Positions 1 through 8,970 of a stretch of 64,000 nt of DNA are shown here, in pieces. A program made the translations under genes and the position numbers. Position 1 is the first letter of the stretch. Each line of letters begins with the position of its first letter. The stretch comes from Azospirillum doebereinerae (GTDB lineage: Bacteria > Pseudomonadota > Alphaproteobacteria > Azospirillales > Azospirillaceae). The stretch is taken from contig NZ_RZIJ01000002.1 in NCBI RefSeq assembly GCF_003989665.1, forward strand, positions 62,001-126,000, read 5' to 3'. The notes under the pieces were generated by a model. It had not been told where the DNA came from, did no database searches, and worked only from the letters and a program-made list of their open reading frames with translations.

Positions 1-1205
1 GTGCCGACGCGGGCCTCCAGCGCCGCCTTCACCGCCGCCTTCGATTCGGGACTGTCGGTCGGCTTGCCCTCCGTCTCCATCCGCCAGACGGCGTCGGCCA
101 GCGGGATCGCCTGCTCCAGCAGCGCGCCCATCGCCTTGGCGCCTTGCGCGCGGATCAGGCTGTCGGGGTCCTCCCCCTCGGGCAGGAAGGCGACGCGGGC
201 CGACTGGCCGGGGGCGAGATGCGGCAGGATGCGCTCCACCGCCCGCCACGCCGCGCGCCGCCCGGCGTTGTCGCCGTCGAAGCACAGGAACGGCACCTTC
301 TCCGACGCCGGGATCAGCTTCCACAGCTCCTGGACCTGCGTTTCGGTCAGCGCGGTGCCGAGCGGCGCCACGGCGCCCTCGAAGCCGGCGCGGACCAGCG
401 CGATCACGTCCATGTAGCCTTCGGCGACGATCACCGGCTTGCCGTCGGCCGCCGCCTGCCGGGCGCGGGAGAGGCCATAGAGCAGCGTGCCCTTCTGGAA
501 GATCGGCGTTTCGGCGCTGTTGACGTATTTCGGCCCGTCGCCCTCCAGGATGCGCCCGCCGAAGGCAACGACCTGCCCGCGCCGGTCGGTGACCGGGAAC
601 ATGACCCGGTTGCGGAAGAAGCTGTAGGGCGTGCGCCCGTCGTCCGGCCGTTTCAGGAGGCCGGCGGTGACCATGTCCTCCTCGGCGTAGTTCAGCTTCA
701 GCAGATGCTGGCGCAGCGCCCCGGAATCGCCGGGGGCGAAGCCCAGCCGGAAGCGCGCCATGGCGTCGGTGTCGAGTCCACGGCGGCGGAAATACTCCAG
801 CCCGGCGCGGCCGGCGGGACCGTGAAGTTGCTGCTCGAACCAACGGGCGGCCTGCTCGACCAGATCATGCAGGGTCTTGCGGCGCTCGTAGCGGTGGCGG
901 TCCTCGTCGGTCGGGCGCGGCACGGCGAGCCCGGCCTCACCGGCCAGATGCTCGACCGCCTCCGGGAAGCCCAGATTGTCGTGGCGCATGACGAAGCCGA
1001 TGACGTCGCCATGGGCGCCGCAACCGAAGCAATGGAAAAAGCCCTTCTGGTCGTTGACGTAGAAGGAGGGCGATTTCTCGTTGTGGAAGGGGCACGGGGC
1101 CTTGAACTCGCGGCCGGCACGGATCAGGCGCAGGCGCTTGGACACCACGTCGGACAAGGCCAGCCGACTGCGCAGCTCCTCCAGGAATTGGGGGGGAAAG
1201 GCCAT
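1..1205 (-). CDS. dnaG: DNA primase DnaG, C-terminal part beyond left edge
   Basis: DnaG makes the RNA primers for lagging-strand synthesis and works with the replicative helicase. The protein starts MAFPPQFLEEL and carries the N-terminal CHC2 zinc finger (CPFH near residue 38, then HCFGC about 20 residues later). The TOPRIM core follows, with the motifs VIVAEGYMDVIAL and FDGDNAGR. About 400 residues are inside the window; the family is usually 600-660 long, so the helicase-binding C-terminus lies off the edge. The ATG at 1205 puts the zinc finger at the usual distance from the start; the Shine-Dalgarno sequence is weak. It lies downstream of yqeY on the same strand, the arrangement that normally leads to rpoD in alphaproteobacteria. 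Confidence 0.97.
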   Translation of the reverse strand, partial: MAFPPQFLEELRSRLALSDVVSKRLRLIRAGREFKAPCPFHNEKSPSFYVNDQKGFFHCFGCGAHGDVIGFVMRHDNLGFPEAVEHLAGEAGLAVPRPTDEDRHRYERRKTLHDLVEQAARWFEQQLHGPAGRAGLEYFRRRGLDTDAMARFRLGFAPGDSGALRQHLLKLNYAEEDMVTAGLLKRPDDGRTPYSFFRNRVMFPVTDRRGQVVAFGGRILEGDGPKYVNSAETPIFQKGTLLYGLSRARQAAADGKPVIVAEGYMDVIALVRAGFEGAVAPLGTALTETQVQELWKLIPASEKVPFLCFDGDNAGRRAAWRAVERILPHLAPGQSARVAFLPEGEDPDSLIRAQGAKAMGALLEQAIPLADAVWRMETEGKPTDSPESKAAVKAALEARVG

Positions 1206-1388
1206 GGCTTCGAACGTCACCGGTTCCTGTTGGGCGCAAGCCTATAGCAGAACGCTGCCCGACGCACCAAGGCTCCGGACGGACGAACTCCGGCGAAGGG
1301 AGTCCAGCTTCCCTTGCTTCAGCCTTCCAGGCGCTCCCATCGACCGGACGGCGAATCGTCCCGATTCGCCGGCCAACCGTTTAGCGCA

Positions 1389-1850
1389 TCATTTGCCCGA
1401 AAGCGTCTGCTTGACCAAGCCGCCGGCCTTGGCGAAATCCATCTGGCCGGCGTGGCGGGCCTTCAGCTCGGCCATCACGCGGCCCATGTCCTTGATGCTG
1501 CTCGCCCCCAGCTCCGCCACGATGGCGTCGAGCGCGGCCTTCACCTCGTCCTCGCTCATCTGCTTGGGCAGGAAGCCCTCGATGACGGCGATCTCCTCGC
1601 GCTCCTGCTGGGCCAGCTCGGGACGGCCGCCCTGGTCGTACATCGTGGCCGACTCGTTGCGCTGCTTGATCAGCCCCTGCATCATCGACAGGATCTCCGG
1701 CTCGTCGATGCCGTCGGTCACGCCGCGCGTGCGGGCCGCGATGTCACGGTCCTTCAGACCCGCCAGGACCATGCGGATGGTGGAGACGGCGCGCGCGTCC
1801 TTCGCGCGCATGGACTCCTTCAGGGCCTCGTTCAACCGCGTGCGCAGCAT
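1389..1850 (-). CDS. yqeY: GatB/YqeY domain protein
   Basis: A 153-residue protein of the YqeY family, related to the tail domain of the GatB subunit of the tRNA-dependent amidotransferase. Its exact role is unsettled, but a link to tRNA or amidotransferase function is assumed for the family. It begins MLRTRLNEALKESMRAKD, contains the family segment GFLPKQMSEDEV and ends LVKQTLSGK. The ATG at 1850 is preceded by GAGGAACAGGAAT, a good ribosome site; an ATG five codons upstream (1865) is possible. It sits between dnaG and divergent carA, a conserved neighbourhood. Confidence 0.92.
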   Translation of the reverse strand: MLRTRLNEALKESMRAKDARAVSTIRMVLAGLKDRDIAARTRGVTDGIDEPEILSMMQGLIKQRNESATMYDQGGRPELAQQEREEIAVIEGFLPKQMSEDEVKAALDAIVAELGASSIKDMGRVMAELKARHAGQMDFAKAGGLVKQTLSGK

Positions 1851-2214
1851 ATTCCTGTTCCTCATCGTCAGGCCGGCAAGCGAAACCCTTGCCGACGGAG
1901 GCGGACTATTCCGAAAAATCCGGCCGATTGCCACGACTAAAGGGTTAACGCCGCGCCGCTCCCGGCAACCCCCTCCCCCAAAAGACCCGCCGCAAGGCCG
2001 CCCTGCAAAGCTATTGCTGGAAATCGCGCGACCAATCGTCATATACGGTGTCCGGCCCACCCTGATCCGCCCACTCGATCCCGTCAACCGCCCATCCGGC
2101 GGAGGTGGGGTGCGAGCGGGTCCGTGTGCGCGCCCGGTGGGACGCTTGGCCGTCGCCGTTCCGCCGCATCGCCCGTTCCGTCGCCGGCCGCGGTTTTTGG
2201 GAAGGTCCATTGGA
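1851..2214. other. Intergenic region between divergent yqeY and carA
   Basis: This 364-bp gap must hold the promoters of both yqeY and carA. Near the yqeY end there is a perfect 7-bp inverted repeat, CGGCAAG at 1874-1880 and CTTGCCG at 1888-1894, which would form a hairpin in the yqeY leader. I could not find a convincing promoter pair for either gene and see no coding sequence in it. Confidence 0.5.
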
Positions 2215-3387
2215 ATGACTCTCGCCACCCCCCCCTCCGAGGATGCCGTTCACACCGGCGTGCTGGTTCTGGCCGACGGCACGGTGTTCCGCGGCCGAGG
2301 CATCGGGGCCGTGGGGGATTCCGTGGGCGAGGTGTGCTTCAACACCTCCATGACCGGCTACCAGGAGATCCTGACCGATCCCAGCTACGCCGGACAGATC
2401 ATCACCTTCACCTTCCCCCACATCGGCAACACCGGCGCCAACCTGGAGGACATCGAGACGGTGACCCCGGCGGCGCGCGGCCTGATCCTACGCGCCGACA
2501 TCACCGACCCGTCCAACTGGCGCTCCACCCGCCGCCTCGACGAGTGGCTGAAGGCGCACGACCTGATCGGTCTGGCCGGCGTCGACACCCGTCGCCTGAC
2601 CCGCCGCATCCGCGACCTGGGCGCGCCCAACGGCGTCGTCGCCCACGCGCCGGACGGCAACTTCGACCTGAACGCGCTGATCGCCAAGGCCAAGGGCTGG
2701 GCCGGGCTGGAAGGCATGGATCTGGCCAAGGACGTGTCCTGCCGCCAGACCTACGACTGGACCGAGGCCGGCTGGACCATGGGCGCCGGCTACGCCACCC
2801 AGGAGCAGCCGAAGTTCCACGTCGTCGCCATCGACTACGGCGCCAAGCGCAACATCCTGCGCTGCCTCGCCGCGTCGGGCTGCAAGGTGACGGTGGTGCC
2901 GAGCACCGCGACGGCCGAGGACGTGATGCGCCACAAGCCGGACGGCGTCTTCCTGTCCAACGGCCCCGGCGACCCCGCCGCGACCGGTGCATACGCCGTG
3001 CCGACCATCAAGGGGCTGCTCGACACCGGCGTGCCGATGTTCGGCATCTGCCTGGGCCACCAGATGCTGTCGCTGGCGCTGGGTGCCAAGACCACCAAGA
3101 TGCCGCTCGGCCATCGCGGCGCCAACCACCCGGTGAAGGATCTGGCGTCCGGCCGGGTGGAGATCACCAGCCAGAACCACGGCTTCGTCGTGATCCCCGA
3201 ATCGCTGCCGGCCGACGCCGAGGTGACCCACGTCAGCCTGTTCGACGGCAGCAACGAAGGCATCCGCCTGAAGGGCAAGCCGGTGTTCTCGGTGCAGTAC
3301 CATCCGGAAGCCTCGCCCGGTCCGCAGGACAGCCACTATCTGTTCGACCGCTTCGTCGAACTGATGGCCGGCAAGGCGGCCGCGTAA
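2215..3387 (+). CDS. carA: Carbamoyl-phosphate synthase small (glutaminase) subunit
   Basis: CarA hydrolyses glutamine and passes ammonia to CarB for carbamoyl phosphate, feeding arginine and pyrimidine synthesis. The 390-residue product has the N-terminal CPSase small-chain domain (roughly residues 15-150, with NTSMTGYQEILTDPSY) and a class I glutamine amidotransferase domain. The nucleophile Cys is in GICLGHQ, and the His/Glu pair is in VQYHPEASPGP near the C-terminus. The ATG at 2215 gives MTLATPPSED and normal family length. It is monocistronic here, followed by a strong terminator; carB is not in the window. Confidence 0.98.
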   Translation: MTLATPPSEDAVHTGVLVLADGTVFRGRGIGAVGDSVGEVCFNTSMTGYQEILTDPSYAGQIITFTFPHIGNTGANLEDIETVTPAARGLILRADITDPSNWRSTRRLDEWLKAHDLIGLAGVDTRRLTRRIRDLGAPNGVVAHAPDGNFDLNALIAKAKGWAGLEGMDLAKDVSCRQTYDWTEAGWTMGAGYATQEQPKFHVVAIDYGAKRNILRCLAASGCKVTVVPSTATAEDVMRHKPDGVFLSNGPGDPAATGAYAVPTIKGLLDTGVPMFGICLGHQMLSLALGAKTTKMPLGHRGANHPVKDLASGRVEITSQNHGFVVIPESLPADAEVTHVSLFDGSNEGIRLKGKPVFSVQYHPEASPGPQDSHYLFDRFVELMAGKAAA

Positions 3388-3418
3388 GGCTCACCGGACA
3401 GCACGCTTGAGGCTAAGA

Positions 3419-3449
3419 GGGGGAAGTCGCGCTGCGGCTTCCCCCTTTA
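3419..3449 (+). terminator. Rho-independent terminator of carA
   Basis: GGGGGAAG at 3419-3426 pairs with CTTCCCCC at 3438-3445. The stem extends inward through TCGC/GCGG to a 3-base loop, giving about 12 bp, and is followed by TTTAT. The T-run overlaps the stop codon of the small gene on the opposite strand, so this structure may end transcripts from both sides. Confidence 0.85.
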
Positions 3450-3644
3450 TGTTTCGGTGGGCGGGGTGTCCTTCGCGGCGTTGCGCGGTGCGACCCGGCG
3501 GATGCCGCCGTAGCAGGTGGTGCCGCCCCGGCCGCCGGGAGAGCCGGCGGGCTGGCCGTAGTCGGTGGCGTCGGGTTGCGGCCGATCGGCTTGGGGTCGC
3601 TGCGGAGACGGTCGAGGTGGTGGGTCGGTGTTCCGGTCGTTCAT
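3447..3644 (-). CDS. Small hypothetical protein, proline-rich
   Basis: A 65-residue protein beginning MNDRNTDPPPRPSPQRPQ, with a Pro/Arg/Gln-rich N-terminal half and a Gly-rich patch, GGRGGTTCYGGIRR, containing the only Cys. I do not recognise it. The case for a real gene is the excellent ribosome site (GGGAGG five bases before the ATG at 3644) and its neat end inside the carA terminator. It has no signal peptide or membrane segment. A longer in-frame start at 3671 lacks a ribosome site. Confidence 0.5.
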   Translation of the reverse strand: MNDRNTDPPPRPSPQRPQADRPQPDATDYGQPAGSPGGRGGTTCYGGIRRVAPRNAAKDTPPTET

Positions 3645-3742
3645 GGTGACCTCCCGTGGGATGCGGACCATATCGATTGCCAGATCGATTGTTGATCCAT
3701 CCCAGGATCCAACATCCCCCGCCCCACCGGGTTCCGAACGCC

Positions 3743-4039
3743 ATGCCCCTTTCGACGCCCCTCTGCCCCCTTTGCGGTCGCCCGATGGTGCCCGGCCCCA
3801 GCGTCAACGAGCACCATCTGGTGCCGCGCACCTATGGCGGGCGCGAGACGGTGACGATGCACCGCATCTGCCACGCCAAGATCCACGCCGTGCTCACCGA
3901 ACAGCAGTTGCGCGACCATTACCGCGACCTGGACAGCCTGCGCGGCCATCCCGACCTCGCCGCCTTCATCCGCTGGGTGCGGCGCAAGCCGCCGGAGTTC
4001 GTCGACGGCCACGCCACGGACAAGCGCCGGCGGCGGTGA
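3743..4039 (+). CDS. Small HNH nuclease-like protein
   Basis: A 98-residue protein with an HNH-type metal-binding fold. CPLCGRP near the N-terminus supplies a zinc knuckle half, NEHHLVPRTYGG is the first HNH strand with the catalytic-type His, and MHRICHAKIH supplies the second half and the final His. HNH proteins of this size include stand-alone nickases, repair nucleases and restriction-like enzymes; the substrate cannot be told. The C-terminus is basic (KRRRR). The ATG at 3743 lies just before the first Cys pair; the ribosome site is weak. It converges on the gene at 4050 with only 10 bp between stops, and there is no partner gene that would make it a restriction system. Confidence 0.8.
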   Translation: MPLSTPLCPLCGRPMVPGPSVNEHHLVPRTYGGRETVTMHRICHAKIHAVLTEQQLRDHYRDLDSLRGHPDLAAFIRWVRRKPPEFVDGHATDKRRRR

Positions 4040-4049
4040 GGCACCAAGC

Positions 4050-4784
4050 TCACGCCCGCCGGCGCACCGGCGGTTGCGGCAGGTATTTGGTGACCTCGCC
4101 GTTGCAGACCTGACGGATGCGCGCGTATTCCTCGACGGTGTCGACCTGGGCCTGACGGCGGTCGCGCTCGCGGCCGAACTCCTGCATCACGCCGCGCATC
4201 ACCTGTTCCAGCGGGCGGCGGACCGCCGCCATCGCCTGCTGCTGGCTGCGGGAGCGGACCGGCGCCATGCGCGCCACCGCCTCGTCGAGGCGTTGGCGGA
4301 TCACCGGCGCGAACTCGCGCAGCAACGCCTCGTCCACGGCGACGTGCCGCATCTCGTGGGCCAGCACCTCGCCATGGACGCAGCTTCCCGCCGGCAATTC
4401 GCGGGCAATGAACACGGTGCGCTCCTGGTAACCGAAGGAGACGCTGAGCGTCTTGGCCGACGCGCAATAGCTTCCGTCCGGGAGCCGCTGGAACAGCGCC
4501 GAGACCTGGGACTGCTCGCCGTAGCGCGCCAGGGTCAGCCCCAGCACATGGCCGCGCGCCGACCCCGCCGGTCCCGGCGTGCGCCCCGGCAGCCGGGTGA
4601 GCTGGGCGATCGCCAAGCCGTCGTTGCGCTGGAGCGGCGCCACCGCGATATCGAGGGAAAGGGACGCGGGCGGAAAACCCCCGCACTCCATGCCCTGGCC
4701 CATACCTTGAGCTGCGGCCGGAAGCGCGAACAGCGCCCCCGGCACGGCGGCCAACAGGGAAAGCAACAGCCGGCGGACGGTCAT
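4050..4784 (-). CDS. Secreted protein with HExxH motif, putative metalloprotease
   Basis: A 244-residue protein with a clear Sec signal peptide (basic MTVRR, hydrophobic stretch, AAAQ cleavage site near residue 25). The middle contains GEVLAHEMRHVAVDE, a gluzincin-like HExxH (HEMRH) preceded by small residues, as in predicted secreted zinc proteases of the DUF922 type. The C-terminal 70 residues are Arg/Gln-rich and probably helical. I cannot assign a family with certainty; a periplasmic metallopeptidase is the best reading. It stands alone between the HNH gene and serA. Confidence 0.7.
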   Translation of the reverse strand: MTVRRLLLSLLAAVPGALFALPAAAQGMGQGMECGGFPPASLSLDIAVAPLQRNDGLAIAQLTRLPGRTPGPAGSARGHVLGLTLARYGEQSQVSALFQRLPDGSYCASAKTLSVSFGYQERTVFIARELPAGSCVHGEVLAHEMRHVAVDEALLREFAPVIRQRLDEAVARMAPVRSRSQQQAMAAVRRPLEQVMRGVMQEFGRERDRRQAQVDTVEEYARIRQVCNGEVTKYLPQPPVRRRA

Positions 4785-4834
4785 GCGACCAATGTCGCGA
4801 CGACGACGCCCACCGACAAGACCCCGCCTGCGCT

Positions 4835-6088
<1,254 letters not shown>

Positions 6089-6297
6089 CCGTCCTGGTCA
6101 TCGGCCCCCTCGCCACGCGTGTGGGCGTCGCGTCGGGCCACGGAAAAGCGAGCGCGCAAAATAATACCAAAGCCAGGGCTTGTCACCCAACCGATGTTGC
6201 GCCGCCGCAACCGTTTTCGCATGCCGGAATGGCGTGCGGCGCGGGTTGGGTGTATCTGTCGGGAAACCCTGTCGGAGAACAAGGACGTGGGCATCCG

Positions 6298-6639
6298 ATG
6301 AGCGACGTGACCATATACCACAACCCCCGGTGCACCAAGTCGCGCCAGACGCTGGAGCTGCTGCGTGAAAAGGGCGTCGAGCCGACCGTGGTCGAATATC
6401 TGAAGACCCCGCCCTCGCCCGCCGAGCTGACCGCGATCCTCGCCAAGCTGGGCAAGGCGCCGCGCGACATCACCCGCGCCAAGGAGGCCGCCGAGGCCGG
6501 GATCGCCCCCGATCTGGACGGCGCCGCGCTGGTCGCCGCCCTGTCCGCCAACCCAAGCGCCATCGAGCGGCCCATCGTGGTGAAGGGCGACCGCGCCCGG
6601 ATCGGCCGCCCGCCGGAGTCGGTGCTCGACCTCCTCTAA
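6298..6639 (+). CDS. arsC: ArsC-family arsenate reductase (glutaredoxin type)
   Basis: A 113-residue thioredoxin-fold protein of the ArsC/Spx family. MSDVTIYHNPRCTKSRQTLE holds the single catalytic Cys at residue 12 in the usual NPxCxxSR setting. The motif ERPIVVKGDRARIGRPPE near the C-terminus carries the conserved Arg residues that bind arsenate. It would reduce arsenate to arsenite with glutathione and glutaredoxin. No arsR, arsB or acr3 is adjacent, so a general redox role is also possible. It lies 45 bp before prmB. Confidence 0.9.
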   Translation: MSDVTIYHNPRCTKSRQTLELLREKGVEPTVVEYLKTPPSPAELTAILAKLGKAPRDITRAKEAAEAGIAPDLDGAALVAALSANPSAIERPIVVKGDRARIGRPPESVLDLL

Positions 6640-6684
6640 GCCGCCTCCTCCAAGCCGCCGCCCCGCCACCGGAGACACCGCCCC

Positions 6685-7614
6685 GTGACCGATTTCAACG
6701 CCGCGACCGCCGCCGCCGAGCTGTCCACCATCCGCGACTTCCTGCGCTACGCCGTCAGCCGGTTCAACCACGCCGAGCTCGATTATGGCCACGGCACCAC
6801 CACGGCCTTCGACGAGGCGGTCTTCCTGGTGCTGGAAACCCTGCACCTGCCCATCGACCAGCTCGATCCCTACCTCGACGCCCGGCTGACGGCGGCGGAG
6901 CGCAAGGCGGTGGCGGAGATCCTGCACACCCGCGTCGACACCCGCAAGCCGGCGCCCTACCTGCTGAACAAGGCCTACATCCAGGGCATCCCCTTCTACG
7001 TGGACGAGCGCGTGCTGATCCCGCGCTCCTTCATCGGGGAACTGCTGTTCTCCGACCTGTTCGGCGGCGACGACTTCACGGTGGTGGAGGATCCGACCTC
7101 GGTCGAGAAGGTGCTCGACCTCTGCACCGGGTCGGGCTGCCTCGCCATCCTCGCCGCGCGCATCTTCCCCGAGGCGCAGGTGGACGCGGTGGACCTCTCC
7201 GCCGACGCGCTGGAGGTCGCCAAGCGCAACGTCGCCGACAGCGGCTTCGGCGACCGGATCGCGCTGCATCAGGGCGACCTGTTCGCGCCGCTGAAGACCC
7301 GCAAATACGACGTCATCATCACCAATCCGCCCTACGTCGACGCCGAGGCGATGGACGCCCTGCCCGCCGAGTTCCGCCACGAACCATCCCTGGCTCTGGC
7401 CGGCGGCGACGACGGGCTGGACATCGTCCGCCGCATCCTTAAGGAATCGGCCAAGCACCTGACTCCGGAAGGCGGGCTGCTCTGCGAGTTCGGCACCGGC
7501 CGCGAGATCCTGGAGGCCGAATACCCCAACCTCGACTTCCTGTGGCTGGAGACGGCCAACAGCTTCGGCGAGGTCTTCTGGCTGACCCGCGACCAACTGA
7601 AGAGCGTGAAGTAA
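6685..7614 (+). CDS. prmB: 50S ribosomal protein L3 N5-glutamine methyltransferase
   Basis: PrmB methylates a glutamine of ribosomal protein L3 with S-adenosylmethionine. The 309-residue protein has the helical N-terminal domain typical of PrmB/PrmC, the SAM-binding motif VLDLCTGSGCLAILAA (about residue 150) and the catalytic IITNPPYVDAEAM. The substrate-loop segment PRSFIGELL is PrmB-like rather than PrmC-like. Translation starts with GTG at 6685. Confidence 0.93.
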   Translation: MTDFNAATAAAELSTIRDFLRYAVSRFNHAELDYGHGTTTAFDEAVFLVLETLHLPIDQLDPYLDARLTAAERKAVAEILHTRVDTRKPAPYLLNKAYIQGIPFYVDERVLIPRSFIGELLFSDLFGGDDFTVVEDPTSVEKVLDLCTGSGCLAILAARIFPEAQVDAVDLSADALEVAKRNVADSGFGDRIALHQGDLFAPLKTRKYDVIITNPPYVDAEAMDALPAEFRHEPSLALAGGDDGLDIVRRILKESAKHLTPEGGLLCEFGTGREILEAEYPNLDFLWLETANSFGEVFWLTRDQLKSVK

Positions 7615-7724
7615 GCCGCAAGGGGAAGGAACGCTTTCCCCCGGCTCCGGTTCTCTTCCGGCAATGCTGCGGCGCAACGTAAACCGTTCGCCGCCCAATC
7701 CGCCGGAAGAGGACTTACCGCATC

Positions 7725-8738
7725 ATGACCCTCGAACAGCGTTACCCCTCGGCCGCGGGCCACCGCGCGGCCCCCCGCTCGACCGCCGTCCGAGTCGGGC
7801 TGGCGCTCGGCGTCACCGCGGCGGCGCTGGCCGGATTGGCCGCCGCCAACGTGCTGGCCGCCCGCGAGGCGGAACGCCGCAACCCGCCGAAGGGCCGGTT
7901 CCTCACGGTGGACGGCGTCCGGCTGCATTATCTGGAGGAGGGCGAGGGACCGCCGGTCGTCCTCATTCACGGCAACGTGTCGACCTCCGACGATTTTCTC
8001 ATCAGCGGCGTGTTCGAGCGGCTGAGCCGGACCCACCGTGTCATCGCCATCGACCGCCCCGGCTTCGGCCACAGCGAGCGCCCGCGCGGCCCGTCCTGGA
8101 CGCCGGGCGAGCAGGCCGCGCTGCTGCGGCACGCCATCGGCCGTCTGGGGCTCGAACGCCCGGTGGTGGTCGGCCATTCCTTTGGGGCGACGGTCGCGAT
8201 GGCGCTGGCGCTCGATCATCCCGACGCGTTGGGCGGGATCGTCCTGCTCGCCGGCTATTACTTCCCGACCAAGCGCATCGACGTGGTCCTGGCCGCACCG
8301 CCGGCCATCCCGGTGCTGGGCGACGTGCTGCGCTACACGCTGTCGCCGCCGTTCGGCGCGGCGTCCCTGCCGCTGCTCGTGAAGACGATGTTCGCCCCGA
8401 GAGAGGTGCCGGACGACTTCATGGAACAGTTCCCGGCCTCGCTGGCGGTGCGGCCCGGCCAGATTCTCGCCAGTTCCCAGGACGGCGTGACGATGGTCCC
8501 CTCCGCCGACGCCATGCAGCACCGCTACGGCGCGCTGGCCCTGCCGGTCGCCATCTTCACCGGCACCGAGGACCGCGTCGTCGGGGCCGAGGGGCAGAGC
8601 AGCCGCCTGCACGAGGTGGTCCGGCAGAGCACGCTGCACCGGCTGCCCGGCGTCGGGCACATGGTGCATCACGCCGACCCCGACCTCGTGGTACAGGAAG
8701 TTGAACGGGTCTCCGCGCTGGCCAAAGCGCGGGTCTAG
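7725..8738 (+). CDS. Alpha/beta-fold hydrolase, membrane-anchored
   Basis: A 337-residue protein with one N-terminal hydrophobic segment (about residues 23-47, LALGVTAAALAGLAAANVL) and then an alpha/beta hydrolase domain. VVLIHGNVST forms the oxyanion region, VVVGHSFGATVAMA carries the nucleophile Ser, the acid is probably the Asp in FTGTEDRVVG, and the His is in LPGVGHMVHHADP. It resembles epoxide-hydrolase or haloperoxidase-like enzymes, but the substrate is unknown. The start at 7725 follows AGAGGA closely. Confidence 0.88.
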   Translation: MTLEQRYPSAAGHRAAPRSTAVRVGLALGVTAAALAGLAAANVLAAREAERRNPPKGRFLTVDGVRLHYLEEGEGPPVVLIHGNVSTSDDFLISGVFERLSRTHRVIAIDRPGFGHSERPRGPSWTPGEQAALLRHAIGRLGLERPVVVGHSFGATVAMALALDHPDALGGIVLLAGYYFPTKRIDVVLAAPPAIPVLGDVLRYTLSPPFGAASLPLLVKTMFAPREVPDDFMEQFPASLAVRPGQILASSQDGVTMVPSADAMQHRYGALALPVAIFTGTEDRVVGAEGQSSRLHEVVRQSTLHRLPGVGHMVHHADPDLVVQEVERVSALAKARV

Positions 8739-8797
8739 GCGGGGCTGTGTGGGTTTGGCTCCGCTTGCCCCCACGCCATCCCCCATGCGCAAGGAAG

Positions 8798-8932
8798 CCC
8801 TTCTCCCCTTGCGGGAGAAGGGTTTGGGATGAGGGGTATTCCGCCTGTAAAGGCGGAAAGGTCGAGGATGTTTCCAGCCGGCTAAAGCCGGCTCCCCCTC
8901 ACCCCACCTCCTCTCCCTCAAGGGGAGAGGGG
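8798..8932. repeat. Compound palindromic intergenic repeat, copy A
   Basis: The element is bounded by two inverted hairpins. The left one is CCCTTCTCCC-cttgc-GGGAGAAGGG (8798-8822) and the right one is CCTCTCCC-tcaag-GGGAGAGG, with GATGAGGGG and CCCCTCACCCC facing inward. Between them are two smaller perfect dyads, TTCCGCC-tgtaaa-GGCGGAA and AGCCGGC-taaa-GCCGGCT. Related copies are at 37609, 53129 and 57281. It lies between the converging hydrolase and RND pump genes and may terminate both. Confidence 0.85.
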
Positions 8933-8970
8933 CATGTTAGCGCCTTTCGTAAGGTCAGGGGTGGGGCAAA

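Noticed and set aside
3743..4039. Restriction or mobile-element role for the HNH protein
   Set aside because: No methyltransferase, integrase or intron/intein structure is adjacent; left as a free-standing HNH protein.
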